Part shown: in pieces, positions 1-11,905 of the stretch
Position numbering within the stretch: the first letter of the stretch is position 1
Layout of the letters: the number at the start of each line of letters is the position of its first letter
NCBI GenBank assembly: GCA_001939145.1
Contig: LSRX01000833.1
Location: 146,521-210,520, forward strand
Reading direction: 5' to 3'
Origin: Symbiodinium microadriaticum
Lineage: Eukaryota > Sar > Dinophyceae > Suessiales > Symbiodiniaceae
Length of the DNA stretch: 64,000 bases
Program-made: the position numbers and the translations under genes
Notes under the pieces: generated by a model
Database searches by the model: none
What the model saw: only the letters and a program-made list of their open reading frames with translations
Told to the model about the DNA's origin: nothing

Positions 1-1197
1 ACGAAGAGCCGAGGCGTCCTCGAATTGCAGGCGCTACGAGACATTGCAAAAGCAAGCTCTGCCAGTCGCTCCTCCTCGCCAACCATGGGGATATGCGGAA
101 AGGCTTGATGAAGGATGTGCCCGACGAGAGCTTGGGAAGCAAAATCTGCAATGGTGACCTGTCGATACTGGGCACCGCCGGGCACATCAGCCCACCAACT
201 TATATAGCGCGAATGCCAAGTTTAGTGCTCAAGTTCACCTGGCGAAACCGCCACACCTTCTGCTTAGCTAGGCTGTCGTAGCCATGTCATGTGGCTGCAC
301 CCGGGCTGAGTTGGCTCAACCTTTCTGTCGAGTCAAGGAGCTGGTGAGAAGTCTTCCTTTTTCAGGACCTCCTCGTGCAGAATATTCTTCTGGATCTTCG
401 ACGTAAGGTGGCAGGCCTCGTGAGAGGAACGTCAGACGGTCCAACGAAAGTGCAAGACAAGGATACATCCCGCAGAGGACAGCTGTAGTGAAGACTCGTA
501 TATGCAACTAGTGTGGCACGCAACCGCAAGAAACTGCGTGCAACTGCTCTACACTACTACAGCAGAGAGGCTTGCATCTACCACTTTGGAACAAGTTGGT
601 TTTAATATGTTTTAATCGTCCGTGTCGTTGCCAGCTCCCGCAGACTGTAAGGCCCAGATAAGACCGACCTTCTCAACCACCTCGACGACAACTTTTCGCA
701 GCAGTGCGAGGTCGTGCGACCCGGAGTAAGCCATGTTCGAAGGAGAATCACTGTCACACTCAATGTCCGTTAAGTACACAAGGCTTGAAGGGTTGAGCTT
801 GACTCTGATAAGATGCTTGCTACATTGCACTGCGCATAATCGTGCACGTGTCACTCAAGATGCTGGCTGTCTCTTCCCCTGACCACTCCTATGCAGTAGG
901 CTGGCTTTGCTTGAGCCGCCTCTATGTAACACATTGGCACACTAATATGTTGGTGAACGAACCATCGTGAACCATCCATTGCGTCACGGGAGAAGCCACA
1001 TGATCAAAATCCCGGCTGTTCTGGGACCAGCCTTCGTAAGATCACGGGCACGGGACGGGCAACATGAGCGGGACCGGGAAGAAGCATAGCTCCCGCTGCT
1101 GCCTGCTACTTGCACGAGAAGACGTTGCACTAGCTACGCAAGCCTCTCAGTTTATGGTTACATGTGGCTGGCACTGTCGCTACAATGCGCTGCTTGC

Positions 1198-1255
1198 TTT
1201 TGATTTTCGATATCTTTGTTGGATCCTTTTGATTTTCGATATCTTTGTTGGATCC
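1198..1255. repeat. Exact 29-bp tandem duplication
   Basis: Two identical adjacent copies (1198-1226, 1227-1255), each beginning TTTTGATTTTCGATATC and ending GGATCC. No coding context was recognised. Confidence 0.95.
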
Positions 1256-2689
1256 TCGTCTCCCATCTGCAAACTACCGCATGCAGGGCGCCGTGAACTC
1301 TTCTCATCGCATCGATGACCTCTGCAATTGCCCTGATGCCGTGGGGGCTACATTGCTTGGGCCGTCTACGGCGGTCCTGCATGACGGAGTTGCCCGACAT
1401 CCCTATCAAAGCCTGATGCATCAACAACTTAAGTACATGTGCAGACATGGATGGTGCAGCATCTAAACTTGAGCAGTTCGCAAGCAGTAGCATTTCCAGG
1501 AGCTGCCCTTCGCTGCCAGCAATGGTTCGGGTCCAGTTTCATGGGCCACAACCTGGCTGCTCCATCGGTGAAACGGCCCTTTGGGCAGACGTCTCGAAAG
1601 TTTCCGAGCCTGCATTCTTGGAGCTTCTTGAATCACAAGGCCTCGCTTTGCAAATTGCCCTGATTACACAAAATAAGCCTGTCAAGCTACTACAAAGGAC
1701 TACTACATTTGTGTGCGGAACCAACAGTAGACGGTGCGTTGATGCACGGCTGGCTGCATGGTTCGAGTGAGATTCTTGTCTCAGCCGATGGAGAAAAAGC
1801 CTCGCATCGGACCGGAATTTTGATGGCGCTGTCAGGATGTCGACGGCAGCAAAGCTCACACGTATTCATCTACAAATAAGCTCCGGTCCGGTTGGCGCAG
1901 CACAGACGCTGTTCCTTTTCGTTCGGCCCTCAGTCATGATCTCGAGCTGTATGACACCGCTGGGAAAATCTTCCCTCCGAGGCGACGACGGTCGGCGAGG
2001 TAAGGTCTATGTCTGGTCTGATCTTGCCCCAGCCTGGGGATAGCAGTCTTCCGGGGTAACCCAGGAAAAGTTTAACATGGTGGGGCCAAAACGTGGGGAT
2101 GTAGTCATCTTGTTAGAAAGGGCCAAACCGTGCAAACACTTCAAAAAACAGCTTGCATTTGGAAAAAATGAGGCCACTGAGAAGAAAGTCAACAGCTTCT
2201 GCTGGCCAGGGTTATTCATTTGAACCCTCGAAGGTCCGTGACTCTTGTACTTCGCACTCCGGCTACCTGCGGCAAATTAGAGTCTTGGATAATTTGAAAA
2301 ACTCTCAAGTGAACCCCTTCCGACTGCCCAGTGTGCTTAGTAAAGCGAGTTATCTAACACAGAAAAGAGCGGATGAAGAGACTAAGAAATGGCGAACTCA
2401 GTGTCTTCCAACCACAAAGTTGCCCGGGAATCTCATGGGTCTTCCAGCGTCTCCCTGGGTTATTTCGGGTATTCTGGAAAGAGACCTCGCCGTGTTTTGG
2501 CCGAGCTCCGTCAAAATTTCGGGGAGGGCCGGTGTCAGCAAAACAAGTCCAAAACAAGGGGGGCAAAGTCGGTAAACAGCACGGATGGAAGTCCAAAGCC
2601 GCGGAGGAGAGTTCGGCAAACACCGCAGCCCGTATCGGAGGCACCGCAGGCCCAAACAGCAAACGCCATGAGAAAGCTGACCGGCATTT

Positions 2690-3350
2690 TAGGGGATTTC
2701 AGGAAGTTTAGGGTTTAGGGGGTTTGAGGGAGTTTAAGGTTCAGTGGTTTATTATGGGGTTTAGGGTGTATATGGCGCAGGGTCTAGGGTCGAAGGTTTA
2801 AGGGGTGGAAAGGTTGGAGTTTAGGGGTTGCAGGGTGTAGGGTTTAGGGATGTTTAGGGTGTAGGGTTTCAGTTCATCTGGATTCAGGAGTTAGGTGGCA
2901 GGGTTCCGTTCCCATTTTTTGTTGGGCCTCGGGGTGAAGAATCTCTAAGTTTCCAGTTTACAAACTCTAGTAGGCTCAGCGGGTTGTCGAGGTTTGGTGG
3001 ATGGGGTAGTGAGGCCGCTGGAGTAACATAAACACCCTCCCTTGTGTGGGATTACATTGGGGATCCTAACGTTACGGCCCTAGACCCGGAGCCGTCGAAA
3101 CCTCCTGCACACGCCCAAAAGTCCGGGAGTCCGGGACGGCCGAATCCTAAATACCACCCCAAAGCCCTACAGCAAAGCTTATATTGCTATCCCTAAAGCC
3201 CTAAACCTTAAACCTTAAACCCTAAACCCTACCTAAAACCCTAAAGCCTAAATCTCCAAGCCTGCAAAACCCCTCAAAGCCCAAAAACGGTTCCGGCTTC
3301 AGCCTTCAGCTCCTAACACCCCAAGGCCTACTTGGGTTTTAGGGTTTAGG
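2690..3350. repeat. Degenerate telomere-type repeats (TTTAGGG) in inverted arrangement
   Basis: From 2690 to 2880 the plus strand is dense in TTTAGGG-like units with spacers. From about 3145 to 3270 it is dense in the complement (CCCTAAA, CCTTAAA), and a short TTTAGGG run returns at 3335-3350. TTTAGGG is the telomere repeat of plants and dinoflagellates. Both orientations flank about 260 bases of unrelated sequence, so this is an interstitial, decayed tract and not a chromosome end. Confidence 0.8.
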
Positions 3351-4639
3351 GACGTGGTTTGCATTTGCGAGCTCTGCTTTTTGCTGAATTTGTGCTGTCC
3401 TGTCTTTGACTTTCGCGCCCGCTGTTTCCGACATGAAGCCCTCCGGATTCTGACTCTCAGCTGCCTGTTTGCTGACTGTTTTTGCGGACTTCGGCCCACG
3501 TTTGCTGGATGACGCTTCTCTCTCAAAATTTCTATGAATAACAGTCAAGAATTCCGACGTTCTGCGTGCTCTTAGCGAAACCTGTACAAACCACTTTTAC
3601 TAGCATTGTGCTGCGCTAGTTTGTTCGACGCATGATCTTGAACAGTGGTGACTGACCTGCACTACACAGTCAAAGAACGACAACAAGAAAACTCAGAGGT
3701 TGGGAGAGGCTTCTGCAATGGCGCACGGATGTCCAACCAATCAAGCGCACAAGACGACGTCTGCGACGAAGCGTCCAGTATTAGGGGCCGCACCATCGCA
3801 GCTTGGACAACGACCAGTGCCCTTTTTCAGATCAGCCATCATGTTCTGCTTGAATCCGAAGCAGCCATCACAGCCTGCCAGCGATCAGAAAGCGAAACAA
3901 GAATTCTCGGCAGCAGGTGCTGCATCATGTTTAATACGCGAGTAATTAGTGATGCACCCCCAAGCTTGACTACTGCGCACCTTGCGAGTTTTGAACCATT
4001 GCCGTCTGTCGCAAGTCCAACAACAACTTTGCAGATTCAACGGCCTTGTAGTCGCCTGCCATAGTCTCCCTTCGTGTTTTTCCCGTTCACATTAGCCTGT
4101 ACCCAGGTCAAAAGCTTTGAGATCGACATGTGTGGAAAGGTAGGCTTGGCTTCAGGCCGCCAGGTATAGCACCGGATTGTGGCCGATGCCCACGCATTGT
4201 ATGCATTTCCCGGTGCCTGACCCAGGAAGTGTCTCCCTGTAGGTCTAGATATGACATGATGCGATTGCAAGTCCAGGTGCCTGAGCAAACCTGGCATGGT
4301 TTGGGCTGCCTGGCCAGCCAATCCTTCTCCTGATACATACAGTTGATAAAGCACTCGAACAGCGTGCTGCTGTGCACTAGCCATTCCAGCTGCCCGAGGC
4401 CCCTGTCTGTTCCAAGGCTGTCTAATCAGATCTGGGCGAGGCTCTTTCTGTGTAGCTTCATGCGAAGTAATCACGGCTGCCATGCCATGATAAGACTACG
4501 CATAAGTTCTGACATGTCATATAGACTGTGTTGATGGCACTGGCTGTCCTCCTGCTCTTTGCGATGCCTGTTTGGCAGGCTGGGAGACTGAGCACTGGCA
4601 CAATCACTCTCGGTCAGCACGAAACTCAAGATAGTCTTC

Positions 4640-5359
4640 TACAGGGACGCTCGGGCCTCTCACGCTCCTCCTCGATCCTTTTTAGCTCCTCGATCCGGAC
4701 CGTCTCTTGATCTCAGCGCTTCACGGGTCGGGAGCTGCACGCAGATCGCACCTCCCCTCCCCTGCACTGGAGACGGCAGGCTGAGCACCCAACGTTGGCG
4801 TTCACGCTCTTCTTTCCGTCTCCTCTCTTCCTGGACCGCAGATGAGAGCCAGATTCGCTGCAGAGCCGCCCGGCGGGCCCAGCAGGCCCAGCGGGCCCGG
4901 GCCCCTCTGCCGTGCCCTCTCTGCCCTCTCTGCCTCTTCCTGGAGACGGCGGCGCTTCGCCTGAAGGGCGAGCTTCCGCTGGCGCCTGCAGGGGCCGAGC
5001 TGGAAACCCCCACTTTCTGTTTCTCCCTCTGTGCGTCTTTCTACAAGAAAAAAGCGCGGCTTTTGTACGTTGCACATCTCGGATCGGAGCAGGCTTTCCA
5101 AGACTTCTGCAGGAATTTGCCTCTTCTCCTCCTCCTCCTGCTGCGCTCGGAGACGCCTTGAAAAAAAAAAGTTGCTGAGGTCTGCTGACTCGCTAGGCCC
5201 CTAGACCTGGCGCTATGAACGAGTCGGGCTGCTTCTCTTCTTCTACTGCTCGCCGTGCAAACTCCTCTTCTGCGCGTATCTGGCGCCACCTTAGCAGAAC
5301 TTAGCAGAAGCATCATCGCTCGCAGCACTTTCGGACGAAACGGGCATCTCGCCTGCCAT
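4640..5359 (-). CDS. Charged coiled-coil protein, partial, multi-exon
   Basis: Minus-strand segments of strongly charged helix-forming sequence follow one another: EFARRAVEEEKQPDSF (near 5205-5260), QQEEEEKRQIPAEVLESLL (from 5156), LQAKRRRLQEEAERAERARQR (about 4905-4985), VQEERRRKEERERQRW (about 4796-4857) and RIEELKRIEEERERPERP (about 4643-4703). The 5156 exon is preceded by a run of pyrimidines and AG|G, a good acceptor. A possible start is the ATG at 5359 (MAGEMPVSSESAASDDASA). The protein family cannot be named; the sequence is typical of a coiled-coil scaffold. Internal splice joins were not resolved, so the assignment as one gene is an inference. Confidence 0.5.
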
Positions 5360-6549
5360 TTCCTCCGATGAGGTCAATGCGGTCCAGGTGTGAGAAGTCC
5401 TCAGCTGACTCGTCTCGTTGCGATTTGTGCAACGGGCAAGTTCGGTGAACATCGAAAGTGGGCGAAAGGCCGCCGAGGCACCGGTGAGCTGGCGGTCTGC
5501 TCAGGAACCAAGCGCCGACGACTGAGGACCAGAGGGTCGCAATTGGTCGTGGTCGGGGCAGGGGCAGCCAAAACAGTCGTCTCTAAACTCTGCAAAAGAC
5601 AGCGCGATGATAGCACATCAGATAGCACCCAACACTCGCACACGAGACAAACGAAGCGCTGCTTGGATCATGAGTCACAAGTCATAAGAATACTCAGAAC
5701 TCCAACGTGCAGCTTGCGCTCTTGGTCTCTTGGTGACCGCCCTGCTCCGAGGCATGGACTTCAGACTCCAATCGCGGAGATCTCAGCCAACAAAGACGAA
5801 ACGATAAGCAGCTGAAGCTGTGCGGTGTGGCAGCTCCCACCTAGCCTATGCCCTATATGCGCTTTGCTTATACATGAGTAGGCCATCCACTTTAAGCTAC
5901 TTTCGGTGTTTTCGCGCAGACGGAACGCAGTGAAGCGAAGAGAAACATGAATTCGAAGGCCTCTTCAGCCGCTGAACTCTGTTATCGGAATCTGATGTCT
6001 CAGTAGCGTCAGCCCGTCCCCGACTTTAACCAGAATGCCACAATGTCGAGGCTGCTGCTGTGCGCAGCCACGATGCATGGGCTACTCCTCCAAGGACGCT
6101 CTGGGTTCGTGTCTTGCCAGGAAGCAGACTTGATGGACTTTTATGGGGTCCTGGAGAGAGTGTTGTACTTGAGCCCGAGCGGCATTTCTCCCGAGCCCGG
6201 CTTGAGCTACTTCACGGCTGCGAGATTGTGGCTAAATTCAGCTTCCTTGACATCAAACTCCTCGCCGCGAGTAACTCTCAGCTTGAATTTCTACTTGTCA
6301 CGGAACTCTCCCGGGGCGTGCAACTATTTCGAATCAGGTGACCGCGGCTTACCTGTCAGTTCTGTCAGGACCAGGATTGCTCCTGAAAGGACTAAGAATG
6401 ACTAAGACTATGCTATACCGCTGTTCATTTCACATGGCAACACAGCCATCTTCGCCTTTGCCCTTTTTGTCCTGACACCAAGGTTGACTCGTTGACTGCC
6501 TACACTTCGCAGAACACGCAGAGGTTGGGAGCACAATCTGTACTGAACA

Positions 6550-6730
6550 TACTCTGAAGTTGCTTGCAACGACATGCCACCCACGCCCGGCCTTCTTGTC
6601 CTTTTTGTCCCGCCGCTTATCCTTTTTTGACCTTTGCGCCTCCTGCTCGACAAAAAATTGCAAACGCATCAGAACCGCCGTGCTAGCCTCCAGGAAGAAA
6701 GCATCGCTGTCTCTATGTCCCGTCCTCACT
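6550..6730 (-). CDS. Lysine-rich candidate exon
   Basis: The minus-strand frame from 6729 encodes FFLEASTAVLMRLQFFVEQE followed by a basic KKDKRRDKKDKK tract. It looks like a helix plus a nuclear or RNA-binding-type basic tail. Only this piece can be read; neighbouring exons were not identified. Confidence 0.25.
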
Positions 6731-7399
6731 TGGCAGTCCTTCTTTGGAACTGATCCTGCACTTCGTTGCAGTACTCACTAACAGCTGTACCACAGCCGCT
6801 CCTGTTCGCCGGCGCTTTGTCCGGCAAGTCTTGAGGTCCTGCAGACAACCGGCCTGTCCTGTCTCTTTCTTCCCGCCGCTCCGCTCTGGTCATTGCTCCG
6901 TTCCCAGCCCACCTTGTCGATCGACGTCTCGTTCGCCAATGTCCAGCACCGGTGCAGGCTCCGCAGGAGGCAAGCTCGAGGCTACGTAGGGGGCCTGAGC
7001 ATGAGGCCGGGCAACGTCAAATGCTGCGGCATGCTTTGGCTTGCGGCCTCTTGTGGATCCACCAGGCTCAGGCTTGGCTGTGGAGCCTTGAATCAATAGG
7101 CAGAAACAATACTACTTCGCAGCCATTTTTGGATGTGTTTCTTTCAACCATGCTCGCTTGCCTCTGCGGGTTCGTGAGGCCGCAGAGCCGAGGCGACCCG
7201 CCGAGCCTTGGGATGCTTCGGAAGCTTCGGATACATCTGGTGCTCTTTGCTCAGGCTTGGAACCCGATTGCACTGCAGGGCTAAGCGTTCAACGAGGACG
7301 TCTGGCTGCCGTGGACAGCCTTCGAGGTCCGCCTCAGCACAAAGGTGCTACGGGCAGTTTGCTGGAAAGTCATTCAGGCTGTGTCTGTGTCTATAAGTC

Positions 7400-7455
7400 T
7401 CTGTCTGTGTGTGTGTGTGTGCGTGTGCGTGTGCGTGTGTGTGTGTGTGTGTCTG
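7400..7455. repeat. GT dinucleotide microsatellite
   Basis: Nearly pure GT run with CGTG interruptions, preceded by CTGT units. No gene was recognised around it. Confidence 0.95.
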
Positions 7456-8599
7456 TGGTGACTCCATCTGAGTCATAAGGGGGGCTGTATTCCCACACAA
7501 GGTAACATCCCAACGAAAAGGCCTCTGTGGTGGTCTTGATATGTGTTGGGGACGCTCAACCCATGTACGGGCAGAAGTTGTAATCAACTGCTACTTTTTC
7601 CTCGCAGAGAAAAAAACTTCCTGTCGCGAGACTTTCGCACTCACAATCGGCGAAACCTGCGATTTCCCCAAAACTGGCACACTCTCACGCTGAGGGCGAT
7701 TTTGCCATCGTATCTGTCTTAGGCAACACGTGCTCACAAGATTGGCTTGGCCTGCTCCTGCTCCTTCCCGGGTCACAGAGTGACGAAGAGGCCGGCATTT
7801 TTCTTTACAAGTCTTGTCTTACATGCTCCAACTCTCTTATAAAAAAACATGTGCTGAGGTTGTTTACCTTCGCGGACTGATCGCGAATGTTTCGCGGAAA
7901 CATAGAGCTTTGTACCTTTACCTTGAGGTTGTTTGACATACATCGAAGACAAAGACCCCTTAGTTCAATGCACATGATGCTCATGTCCCAACAATAAAAA
8001 GGAGGAAGCAGTGCAAGTCACGCGATGACGGACTCAACCCTACTGCGCACCGATAAGGTAATGGCTTTGTTTATCCGGGCTGCGCACGGGGCTGATGTCA
8101 TCCAGTGGCGGCTGTGCACCACCAACGAAGTCCTAGATGCTCAGAGCTGTTGAAACGGACTACTAATAGCGATGCTAGGAATGGTCAGTTGTCTTCAGGT
8201 CGTGCGCTCACAAGTTCCAATCTAAATTGCTTGATGCTATGCCATGTTTCACAGGAACCGACTACACCACCCTGCCATGACAAAAGTGTCACACGAATTT
8301 GCAAACTGCTGCTGCAGCTGCCGCCGGAGTGCCACATATGATTACATGAGCACAGCACGTCTGGTCTCATGGACCCACTCATGTTTCCGACGCCCTCTTG
8401 CTGAATTCTGACGACCGGCTTGTCGACGTCTCTGCTTCCGGCATGACATGATAACACAGAGCCCTGGAGACAGCTTCAGAACCGGCTGCACCAGCCGCCC
8501 AGCCTCCCAGCTGATGGAGTGCTTGGCTAACCTTGGAAATGTGCAACCAGTTGTGGTCTGGCCAGAAAAGCCAGCAAGCCGCGACGTTGGACGTGCGCA

Positions 8600-8720
8600 G
8601 AGACGCACTTACGGAAGTCTTGGAGTTACCACGGCTCTGCCCAGAAGCTCAGGCTCGAGGAAGCTCCGCACCTGCAGGGGCAAGAAGAATTTACGTGACT
8701 GCTCTCGCATCTCCGAGCGT
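8600..8720 (-). CDS. Candidate internal exon with canonical splice sites
   Basis: On the minus strand, CCCCTGCAG precedes a frame reading VRSFLEPELLGRAVVTPRLP. It ends exactly at a GTAAGTGCG donor, the best canonical donor noticed in this part of the window. The exon would be about 60 nt, the normal size here. The product is unknown. Confidence 0.3.
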
Positions 8721-9493
8721 GATCCCAGACGGAGGAGATCTCCCCGGCACCGCATGCAAGCGGCTGCCGGCACATGCCGGCACAACGGCCTCTAAATTAG
8801 CAGCATGACTGGAATGGGCGGTGTGGGAGGCGCACTCGGGATGTGCTCGCATTGTCGTGCGACCCAGCATCAAAGGAATCGAAGGCATCATTGGCTTGTC
8901 ACTTGTCTCAACCCAGGGGGAGCTACGTCTACAGGATTCTGCAGGCACAATTCGCATCTTGTAGCATTGTCTTGAACATGTGTAGGATCTTTCAGTGGTA
9001 CAGCATTGGTCGGGTTGAGCGGTCCTGGGCAATCGTGGCAACTGGAAACTCAGCGTCGGCCGTTCTTCTTATCCAGAGCTGCCGCTGGACCCAGCATCAT
9101 CAGCATCACGGGGTCACTGTTTCTTGCCATCACCGGACTGAAGTGTGCAGGCCACGATCCAGAACACTCTTACTCTGACCAGCAGCAATCAGTTTCTAAA
9201 ATCAAATCGACGAGGGGACTGATTTCAACACCTTCCACTGACCCAAGCTGGAGCTCCGTCCGGTCCAAACCTTGCTTGGAAAGAGTCTGTCCAGAAGCCC
9301 TTGTTTGGCAACAGTCGGTCTCATATTCACTTTACCAGAACATGGGCATTCGTCCAAAACCGCTCGTTTGATTGTTTTACCGACCTTTGTTTGAGGAGGA
9401 GGGGGGGGCTGCTGCCCGTGAGCTTTGACCGTAAAAAATAGGCTGCGGACCCACTCAGGCTTGCCAGCTGACAGCTACACAAAAAGCTGTGGA

Positions 9494-10066
9494 TCACGTC
9501 CTACTGGACAAAAAAGGGCTTCGGGACATGGTCCAAACTGTTTTGCCTCTAACAGCAAGTATGTTTTCGTGCAACAAGGTTTGCTTGTTCAGGAATTTCT
9601 TTTGACCACAAACATGGCCGGGCGCAGTGTAAGCTTGGTTCGCAGGACTGCTGTGAAAAAAAGGACCTCGGCAGCAGCCATTCGACGTCCCAGCGGAGCG
9701 CACAAAGCAGCCAAGCGTCCTGATTCCCAACTGCGCCAAGCGCTCCCATCGTGTTGCTGGGCTGATTCTGCAGACAAGCATCGAGGGAAGGTGTGGGGGT
9801 ATGCTGCGGCTCGCCTTGTGCTGGTGGCAGTTCCGAAATGTCGAAGAACGCTCCGAACAAGCTTTGCAAAGCATCCATGCTCTACAGCTCCTAGGGACCA
9901 ACACAGAACTTCCGAGGTCTTCCGAGTGTCCGGGCCGAAGCTCTCCAACAGAGCGCAGCTCCTTGGAGCTCCCGCAGCGTGCTTCAGCAAATGCAGCTGC
10001 CGTCTCGACTTGAACAGCGATTCCATACAACAATTCCATTCCGCTCGACGTGTCAAGATCGCTCAC
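9494..10066 (-). CDS. Candidate coding region, minus strand, unidentified
   Basis: Two overlapping minus-strand frames carry protein-like stretches: SDLDTSSGMELLYGIAVQVE (from 10066) and MDALQSLFGAFFDISELPPA (from 9878). The stretch is GC-moderate and open over 190 codons in one frame. No domain, signal peptide or membrane helix was recognised, and a plus-strand frame of similar length overlaps it, so this may be chance. Confidence 0.2.
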   Translation of the reverse strand: MSDLDTSSGMELLYGIAVQVETAAAFAEARCGSSKELRSVGELRPGHSEDLGSSVLVPRSCRAWMLCKACSERSSTFRNCHQHKASRSIPPHLPSMLVCRISPATRWERLAQLGIRTLGCFVRSAGTSNGCCRGPFFHSSPANQAYTAPGHVCGQKKFLNKQTLLHENILAVRGKTVWTMSRSPFLSSRT

Positions 10067-11429
10067 GCACCAGCCGAAGTACTGCGATACTGGTGCTAAC
10101 TACACTGCAGCTGCTTCCGACATCTTTGATGGGACGCATGCGAGTTGCACATCACGTGCACATCCCAATACAGAAATTCAAACAAGAGGGTCAGTCTGTT
10201 CAAAGTTCTGCATGTTTGCCAACCGTGCAAGTACACATCATGTTGAGGAACATGAAGCTGAAGTGGAGTACATTTGGCAGCTTTCTCAACTGGCTTGGCT
10301 GCAGCCCGGTCTCTGACCAGAGGTGCTCGTCTACCTTCTGTTACGCATAGACGGATGCGGTCTCAAGCCAAGCGGGGAGAACCTTATGATATTGGCCTCG
10401 TCCCAGGAGAGGCCAGCGGCAACGAGCTCCTCAGCTCGATGGAAACGGCATCTCTCCGAGAGGTGTGGGCTCAGGCGTTGCAGCCTTGACACGGGTTCCA
10501 AACGCTCGCGCAGCTCCGCAGGCGACGGCTCCGGCAGAAGCCTTGGCTGTGAGACCAGGGCATCCTAGGACTCTGCGACTTTGCATCTATGAAGACCAAA
10601 GAAGCGGTGTCTGGGCCACAGGAGCAGGGGGTACAGGCATGGCGACCTCTGGAAGGTTTCAGATGTTTCAGGTTCCATGACTGTCGCAGTTTTTCACATC
10701 CAGTGCCTTCTCTTTGTCCCAACGCGGCGCCATGGAGGCGGAGCTAGGCAGCGGTGCCGATGGCCGAGGTTGAGGCTTTGGGGCCGGAGGCGGTGGCTTC
10801 CTGGCCTGGAACCTCGCTGCAATGGAAGTACTGGAATGACATGGAATGTGCGGCATACGCAGGTGTTCGCGGCCAAGGGGCCAATGCACCCAGGAAGCTG
10901 GCTCCTGAGGAATGCACTGTGCTGAGGATTCTGCAGCTTTGAGCGCATTTCTCTTTGTGAAATCTGAATTTCCCTGGCAGCCCTAGCACTTTGAGTATCG
11001 CTCCGAGCGGGCCTGGGCCAGCTCCTTGGGCGGCTCTATCGGGGGAGAATGCTGTGCTGCCTCCTCAAAGACACTTTGCAATGAATTTCCGCTCTGGGGG
11101 TCTTGCAAACACTCGCAGAGGAGTACTCTACGTGCTCTGCTTTCCCATCCTGGCGGCCAGGCCGGCAATCATCCCGCGGGACGTGGGGCACAGGCCCCAT
11201 GCTTTCTCTCATGGGCATGGACCTCTGAAGGGAGTTTGGCTTGAGGAAACAGGCAGTCGTGCTTTGCCGAGAACCGGGCGTTACGGACTCTTCGCGCAAC
11301 TCCTGACAGGTTGCGTTTGTCAGCACGGTCCAATCCAGCACTGCGCTTCGACGCAAGTTGGGACGTTCTCGGCTTCCACGGCGGAGCATTAAGGCCTCAA
11401 AGCTTCACTCGCAATTTCACTGATGGCCT

Positions 11430-11905
11430 CCTGAGTTCTCCAAGCATAGAAGGGGTCTGCGGACCAGAGCCTGCGGGTATTGCAGCTGGGAGGAGTAGAA
11501 TTGCCTGGGAGCCATGGCCTGCGATCAAAGCCTGGAAGAGCACTAGGATGCTCATTGAGAGCCTGCAGTCGGCCGCCTCCCTTTCGACGTCCGCATGCTT
11601 TACCGCCACAGCCTCTGCGGCCACATAGCCGCCAGACTCCACGCCGTTGCACTCGGCCTGCACGGCTGAGCCCTCAGCCTATCAAAAACGCCATGCATTC
11701 TCTCCGCCAGCCGGAGGCCTCGAGCTGCAGCTGCTTTTCCAGGCGCTCCTCCTCGCTGAGGTTCTGGGCGTCAACTTGGTGCAGGGCCATTCGAAGACAC
11801 GATGCGACAAGCATATCCTTCGTTGAAACTGCTTTGGCACCAAACTCCAGGCTCCGGACAGGTGTACCCTGCACTTGGATGCTTGTCACGGCCAGCATAC
11901 CTATC
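11430..11905 (-). CDS. Unidentified candidate exons, minus strand
   Basis: The frame from about 11905 down to 11700 reads MLAVTSIQVQGTPVRSLEF ... EERLEKQLQLEASGWRRECM, with an AG|G acceptor immediately before it. A second segment near 11610-11540 reads AVAVKHADVEREAADCRLSM after another AG|G. Both look more coding than the opposite strand. No domain was recognised and no joins are certain. A nearby plus-strand frame at 12150-12440 (MELVASVAVQPGWREGREAL) also looks protein-like, so strand assignment in 12.1-12.4 kb is open. Confidence 0.35.

Larger units (their letters stand above)
1..4640. other. Left end: no recognisable gene
   Basis: Only the 29-bp duplication and the telomere-like block were seen. 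Short open frames on both strands lack domains, repeats of codon pattern or consistent splice sites. The coiled-coil gene may continue into 4.0-4.6 kb. Confidence 0.5.
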
